Shown here: one piece after another, positions 6,016 through 9,276 of the stretch | Position numbering within the stretch: position 1 is the first letter of the stretch | How the letters are laid out: every line of letters begins with the position of its first letter | DNA from: JBFWVD01 sp050246915 | GTDB lineage: Bacteria > Actinomycetota > Acidimicrobiia > Acidimicrobiales > Ilumatobacteraceae | Direction: 5' to 3' | Assembly: GCA_050246915.1 (NCBI GenBank) | Contig: JBFWVD010000145.1 | Location: 1 to 9,276, forward strand | Length of the DNA: 9,276 bases | Made by a program: the position numbers and the translations under genes | Notes under the pieces: generated by a model | What the model was told of the DNA's origin: nothing | Database searches by the model: none | Seen by the model: the letters and a program-made list of their open reading frames with translations, nothing else

Positions 6016-7368
6016 GTGGCCTTCATCGACCGGGAGCGTCTCGCCGCTGTGCATGCACGCGAGCTCGAGCGATTCGTCGAACTGCACCCCGAATCGGCAC
6101 GACGGGTTGCAGAGGCCAGCCGCCACATGATCGGCGGTGTGCCGATGGCGTGGATGACCCGCTGGCCCGGCCCGTTCCCCATCACCTTCGCCGAGGCGGA
6201 GGGTGCACGGTTCACCGACGTCGACGGCTTGACCTACGTCGACTTCTGCCTCGGCGACACCGGGGCCATGACCGGGCACGCGTTGCCCGAGGTGTCTGAT
6301 GCCCTTGCCGCGCAGGCACGACGAGGCATCACCACCATGTTGCCGAGCGACGATGCGGCGTGGGTGGCGGGCGAGCTGGCGCGGCGATTCGGCCTTCCGC
6401 AGTGGCAGTTCGCCATGACCGCCACCGATGCCAACCGCTTCGCCATCCGCCTGGCGCGCCACGTCACCGGTCGATCGAAGATCTTGGTGTTCGACTGGTG
6501 CTATCACGGCACGGTCGATGAGGCGTTGGTGTGCCTCGATGACCAGGGTCGTGTCGTTCCACGCCCCGGCAACACCGGACCGGCCGTCGATCCTGCGATC
6601 ACCACCAAGGTCGTGCCGTTCAATGATCTCGATGCGCTCGAAGCGGCGTTGGCGCCCGGCGACGTGGCCTGCGTCCTGGCCGAACCGGCGCTCACCAACA
6701 TCGGCATCGTGTTGCCCGAGTCGGGCTTCCACCATGCGCTGCGTGAGATCACACGCCGCACGGGGACGCTGTTGATCATCGACGAGACCCACACCATCTG
6801 CACCGGTCCGGGCGGCGCCACGGCGGCCTGGGGCCTCGAACCCGATCTGTTCGTGATCGGCAAGACGATCGGCGGTGGCATGCCTGCCGCGGCGTACGGG
6901 ATGACCGGCGAGTTGGCCGCTCGAGTGCTGCCGGTCATGCACGACACGGGCATCGACGTCTCGGGCATCGGCGGCACGCTCACCGGCAACGCCCTGGCCA
7001 TGGCAGCGATGCGTGCCACCTTGTCGAGCACGCTGCGCCAGGTCGAGTTCGATCGCATGATCCCGTTGGCGCAACGTTGGACGGACGGCGTCGCCGAGGT
7101 GATCGCCGATCACGAACTCCCATGGCACGTGCAACGCCTCGGCTGTCGGAGCGAGTACTGGTTCTGCCCACCCCCACGCAATGGTCGTCAAGCGCACGAC
7201 GCCATCGACGAAGAGCTCGACGCGTTCATGCATCTGTGGGCCCTCAATCACCAGATCCTGCTCACCCCGTTCCACAACATGGCGTTGCTGTCGCCCCATC
7301 ACAGCGAAGCCGACGTCGATCTGCACACCGACGTGTTCGCCGACGCCCTCGACGCGCTGGTGAACTGA
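6016..7368 (+). CDS. Class III PLP aminotransferase, GSA-aminomutase-like
   Basis: A 450-residue fold-type I PLP enzyme of aminotransferase class III, closest in layout to glutamate-1-semialdehyde 2,1-aminomutase (HemL). PLP contacts are visible: WCYHG (161-165), the IIDETHT aspartate D256, and K283 in IGKTIGGGMPAAAYG as the Schiff-base lysine; GGTLTGNALAMAA supplies the phosphate-binding segment from the partner subunit. It departs from HemL in key places. The usual SGTEA near residue 135 is TATDAN, the DEVMTGFR block is DETHTICTG, and there is a longer N-terminal extension of about 50 residues. I therefore do not call it hemL; a transaminase or aminomutase acting on another omega- or beta-amino substrate is likely, substrate unknown. 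The start is GTG at 6016, with GAGAAG at 6001-6006 as a modest SD. It may be read through from sodA or have its own promoter. Confidence 0.85.
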   Translation: MAFIDRERLAAVHARELERFVELHPESARRVAEASRHMIGGVPMAWMTRWPGPFPITFAEAEGARFTDVDGLTYVDFCLGDTGAMTGHALPEVSDALAAQARRGITTMLPSDDAAWVAGELARRFGLPQWQFAMTATDANRFAIRLARHVTGRSKILVFDWCYHGTVDEALVCLDDQGRVVPRPGNTGPAVDPAITTKVVPFNDLDALEAALAPGDVACVLAEPALTNIGIVLPESGFHHALREITRRTGTLLIIDETHTICTGPGGATAAWGLEPDLFVIGKTIGGGMPAAAYGMTGELAARVLPVMHDTGIDVSGIGGTLTGNALAMAAMRATLSSTLRQVEFDRMIPLAQRWTDGVAEVIADHELPWHVQRLGCRSEYWFCPPPRNGRQAHDAIDEELDAFMHLWALNHQILLTPFHNMALLSPHHSEADVDLHTDVFADALDALVN

Positions 7369-7392
7369 TAGTCGCGCTGGTGAACGACTAGT
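7353..7392 (+). repeat. Two-copy 20-bp tandem repeat across the aminotransferase stop
   Basis: The unit at 7353-7372 and the one at 7373-7392 match at 17 of 20 positions; the first 13 bases, CGCGCTGGTGAAC, are identical. The first copy carries the last codons and the TGA stop (7366-7368) of the aminotransferase, directly followed by TAG. This looks like a short local duplication. Confidence 0.85.
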
Positions 7393-7436
7393 CGACGGGT
7401 CCCGAAGCTCCCCACCAACCGGAAGCCATCGGTCGA

Positions 7437-7442
7437 TAGCCT
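7437..7442 (+). promoter_or_regulatory. -10-like element suggesting a leaderless selO transcript
   Basis: TAGCCT fits the actinobacterial TANNNT -10 pattern and ends 7 bases before the GTG start at 7450. This is the spacing expected if transcription starts on the start codon itself. No Shine-Dalgarno is visible before the GTG, and no clear -35 is seen. The hexamer and spacing are seen; leaderless initiation is inference. Confidence 0.45.
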
Positions 7443-7449
7443 CGACGTC

Positions 7450-8931
7450 GTGACCACAGGTGCCCGAACCTTGTTCGCGTTCGACGATTCGTTCGTGCGC
7501 CAGCTCCCCGCCCTCGTCGAGCCGACGGTTCCAGCTCGACCGCCACAACCGGCGCTGCTGGCGCTCAACGAGCCGCTCGCCGCCGAGCTCGGCGTCGACA
7601 GCGATGATCTGCGCTCGACCGACGGCATCGCGCTCCTCACCGGCGTCGGCGATGGCAGCCTCACCCCCGTGGCCCAGGCATACGCCGGGCATCAGTTCGG
7701 CGGCTTCAACCCCCGGCTCGGCGATGGCCGCGCCGCCCTGCTCGGGGAGATCATCGACATCCACGGTCAGCGACGCGATCTGCATCTCAAGGGATCAGGG
7801 GCCACGGTGTTCGCACGCGGTGGGGACGGGAAGGCCGCCGTCGGGCCGATGCTGCGCGAGTACGTGATGGGCGAAGCAATGCACGCTCTGGGCATCCCCA
7901 CGACGCGGGCATTGGCGGTGGTGGCCACCGGCGAACAGATCGCTCGGGGCACCATGCTCCCCGGTGCGGTGCTGGCGCGCGTTGCCGCCAGTCATCTGCG
8001 CGTTGGCACCTTCCAGTACGCGGCACCCCGTGACATCGATCTGCTGCAGCGCCTCGCCGATCACGCAATCGCTCGTCATCATCCGAATGCCGCCGAGGCA
8101 GCGCATCCGTACATCGCCTTCTACGAGGCAGTGGTGGAGGCCCAGGCATCGCTGGTGGCGAGATGGATGACGGTGGGATTCATCCACGGCGTCATGAACA
8201 CCGACAACGTGACCATCTCTGGTGAGACCATCGACTACGGCCCGTGCGCGTTCATGGACGCGTTCGATCCGGCCACCGTGTTCAGCTCCATCGACCACGG
8301 CGGTCGCTACGCCTACGGCCGTCAGCCGCACATCGCACAGTGGAACATGGCCCGCCTGGCCGAAGCGCTGCTCCCGTTGTTCAGCCCCGACATGGACGAG
8401 GCAGTCGCCATCGCCACCGGCGTGGTGCAGTCGTTCCCCGAGCGCTATCAACGCCACTGGCGGGCCGGCATGCGAGCCAAGCTCGGCATCGACGGTGGCG
8501 ACGTCGCCGATGGGGCCCCGGTGGACGCGCTCATCACTGACATCTTGGACGTGCTCCACGCGCAACACATCGACTTCACAGGGTTCTTCCGATCGCTGTC
8601 AGGCGCCGTGCGCGGGGACGACTCTCGCGTCCGATCGCTGTTCACCGACCCCGCCCCGTTCGACGCCTGGGCGCAACGTTGGTTGACACACGTCGACTCC
8701 AGCCGGCGAGAAACGGTCGCCGAGTCGATGGACGCCGTCAACCCGGTGTACATCGCACGCAACCATCTGGTCGAAGCAGCCTTGGACGCGGCCACTGCCG
8801 GTGATCTCGCACCGTTCGAGGAGTTGGTCGACGTGTTGCGCCGACCGTTCGACGAACGGCCCGGTCTGGAGTCGTTCGCCCAGCCGGCACCGCCGTCGTT
8901 CGGACCGCATCAGACGTTCTGCGGGACCTGA
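7450..8931 (+). CDS. selO: SelO/YdiU-family protein adenylyltransferase
   Basis: A 493-residue SelO pseudokinase, of normal bacterial length. SelO binds ATP in a flipped orientation and transfers AMP to Ser, Thr or Tyr of target proteins, with reported links to oxidative stress and S-glutathionylation. Characteristic blocks are AQAYAGHQFGGFNPRLGDGR (75-94), DLHLKGSGATVFARGGDGKA (110-129) with the ATP-contacting K114, GPMLREYVMGEAMHALGIPTT (132-152), and GFIHGVMNTDNVTISGETID (243-262). In the last, D252, N253 and D262 match the base and metal-binding residues known from Pseudomonas SelO. The C-terminus is FCGT, with C491 third from the end, where animal SelO has selenocysteine. All catalytic residues look intact. 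The start is GTG at 7450, without an SD but just after a -10-like hexamer. It lies 81 bases after the aminotransferase and on the same strand as sodA. Confidence 0.93.
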   Translation: MTTGARTLFAFDDSFVRQLPALVEPTVPARPPQPALLALNEPLAAELGVDSDDLRSTDGIALLTGVGDGSLTPVAQAYAGHQFGGFNPRLGDGRAALLGEIIDIHGQRRDLHLKGSGATVFARGGDGKAAVGPMLREYVMGEAMHALGIPTTRALAVVATGEQIARGTMLPGAVLARVAASHLRVGTFQYAAPRDIDLLQRLADHAIARHHPNAAEAAHPYIAFYEAVVEAQASLVARWMTVGFIHGVMNTDNVTISGETIDYGPCAFMDAFDPATVFSSIDHGGRYAYGRQPHIAQWNMARLAEALLPLFSPDMDEAVAIATGVVQSFPERYQRHWRAGMRAKLGIDGGDVADGAPVDALITDILDVLHAQHIDFTGFFRSLSGAVRGDDSRVRSLFTDPAPFDAWAQRWLTHVDSSRRETVAESMDAVNPVYIARNHLVEAALDAATAGDLAPFEELVDVLRRPFDERPGLESFAQPAPPSFGPHQTFCGT

Positions 8932-8944
8932 TCACCAATGTCGT

Positions 8945-8963
8945 GACGCGCCGGTGACGCGTC
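8945..8963 (+). terminator. Weak hairpin after selO
   Basis: GACGCG (8945-8950) pairs with CGCGTC (8958-8963) around a 7-base loop, 13 bases after the selO stop. The same sequence also contains a direct repeat, GTGACGCG at 8943-8950 and 8954-8961. No U-tract follows, so the terminator call is tentative. Confidence 0.3.
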
Positions 8964-8980
8964 GTGCCACGCTGGTCGCC

Positions 8981-9276
8981 ATGATCATCGAGCATGCGCC
9001 CCTCAGCGTCGTTTCCGGCCGAGAAGCCGAGTTCGAAGCGGCCTTCGCCGAGGCCAAGCTGATCATCGCCTCGATGCCGGGCTTCCGGGCACTGCGGTTG
9101 AGTCGGTGCATCGAGACACCGACCCTGTACCTGTTGCTCGTCGAGTGGGACACCCTGGCCGATCACACCGAAGGCTTCCGCGGCTCACCCCAATACCAGC
9201 GCTGGCGCGCACTCCTGCACCACTTCTACGACCCGTTCCCCACGGTCTTGCACTTCGATCCGGTCATCGACGAGCA
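8981..9276 (+). CDS. ABM-domain protein, cut by the window end
   Basis: An open frame from ATG 8981 runs off the window after 98 codons. It reads MIIEHAPLSVVSGREAEFEA, a helix with AKLIIASMPGFRALRLSR, then TPTLYLLLVEWDTLADHTEGFRGSPQYQRWRALL and HHFYDPFPTVLHFDPV. The Gly-Phe after the first helix, the YLLLVEW strand and the H-x5-FRGSPQYQRWR helix are typical of antibiotic-biosynthesis-monooxygenase (ABM) domain proteins of about 100 residues, so only a few residues are probably missing. The reaction is unknown. No SD is visible; the gene starts 49 bases after selO and could be co-transcribed with it. It belongs to a different ABM subgroup from the protein at 4869-5189. Confidence 0.8.
   Translation, partial: MIIEHAPLSVVSGREAEFEAAFAEAKLIIASMPGFRALRLSRCIETPTLYLLLVEWDTLADHTEGFRGSPQYQRWRALLHHFYDPFPTVLHFDPVIDE

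Noticed and set aside
6016..7368. Naming the aminotransferase hemL.
   Set aside because: Key HemL motifs are changed, and no other haem biosynthesis gene is nearby.
5986..7785. A 599-codon open frame on the minus strand.
   Set aside because: It lies opposite the well-supported aminotransferase and selO genes. Long antisense open frames are common in very GC-rich DNA, and its translation has no recognisable domain and is rich in Arg, Gly, Asp and His.
1..9276. Mobile elements, CRISPR arrays, tRNA or rRNA genes, phage or toxin-antitoxin genes.
   Set aside because: No transposase or integrase motifs, no regularly spaced repeats, no cloverleaf or rRNA sequence, and no shift in composition were seen.

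Overview
The window is GC-rich, with codons strongly G/C at third positions, many GTG starts and few convincing U-tract terminators. The gene set includes an M. tuberculosis-like SodA, an ELPDK-type GDT1 transporter, a lipoprotein BtuF with a CC pair, and a SelO ending in Cys-Gly-Thr. Together these suggest a chromosomal segment of a free-living actinobacterium, perhaps of the Acidimicrobiia; that placement is inference and was not tested by a search. I see no transposase, integrase, phage gene, tRNA, rRNA or CRISPR array, and composition is even throughout.

Left part (1-4818), cobalamin locus. A minus-strand pair, a CobD/CobC-like PLP enzyme followed after 17 bases by a GDT1-family cation transporter, diverges from a plus-strand btuF-btuC-btuD operon. 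The 337-base intergenic region holds a clear cobalamin riboswitch aptamer (about 1695-1835), a downstream hairpin, and a Shine-Dalgarno that can be paired off by an adjacent anti-SD. The three btu genes are almost touching (2-base and 1-base gaps) and encode a complete B12 importer: lipoprotein binding protein, FecCD permease and ATPase. B12 should therefore repress its own uptake, most simply at translation. CobD would supply aminopropanol phosphate for building or remodelling the nucleotide loop.

Middle part (4869-5990). A small antibiotic-biosynthesis-monooxygenase (ABM) fold protein on the minus strand ends convergently with btuD. It is divergent from an Fe/Mn superoxide dismutase that has a strong ribosome binding site and a hairpin over its stop codon.

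Right part (6016-9276). A fold-type I class III aminotransferase related to glutamate-1-semialdehyde aminomutase, but with altered active-site motifs, is followed by a SelO-family protein AMPylase whose GTG start sits 7 bases after a -10-like TAGCCT, consistent with a leaderless mRNA. The window ends inside a second ABM-type gene. SOD and SelO both have links to oxidative stress, but nothing here proves they work together.

No wholly new system is evident. The best items for follow-up are the B12 riboswitch with its expression platform, the divergent cobD-GDT1 pairing, the off-consensus aminotransferase, and the putative leaderless selO.
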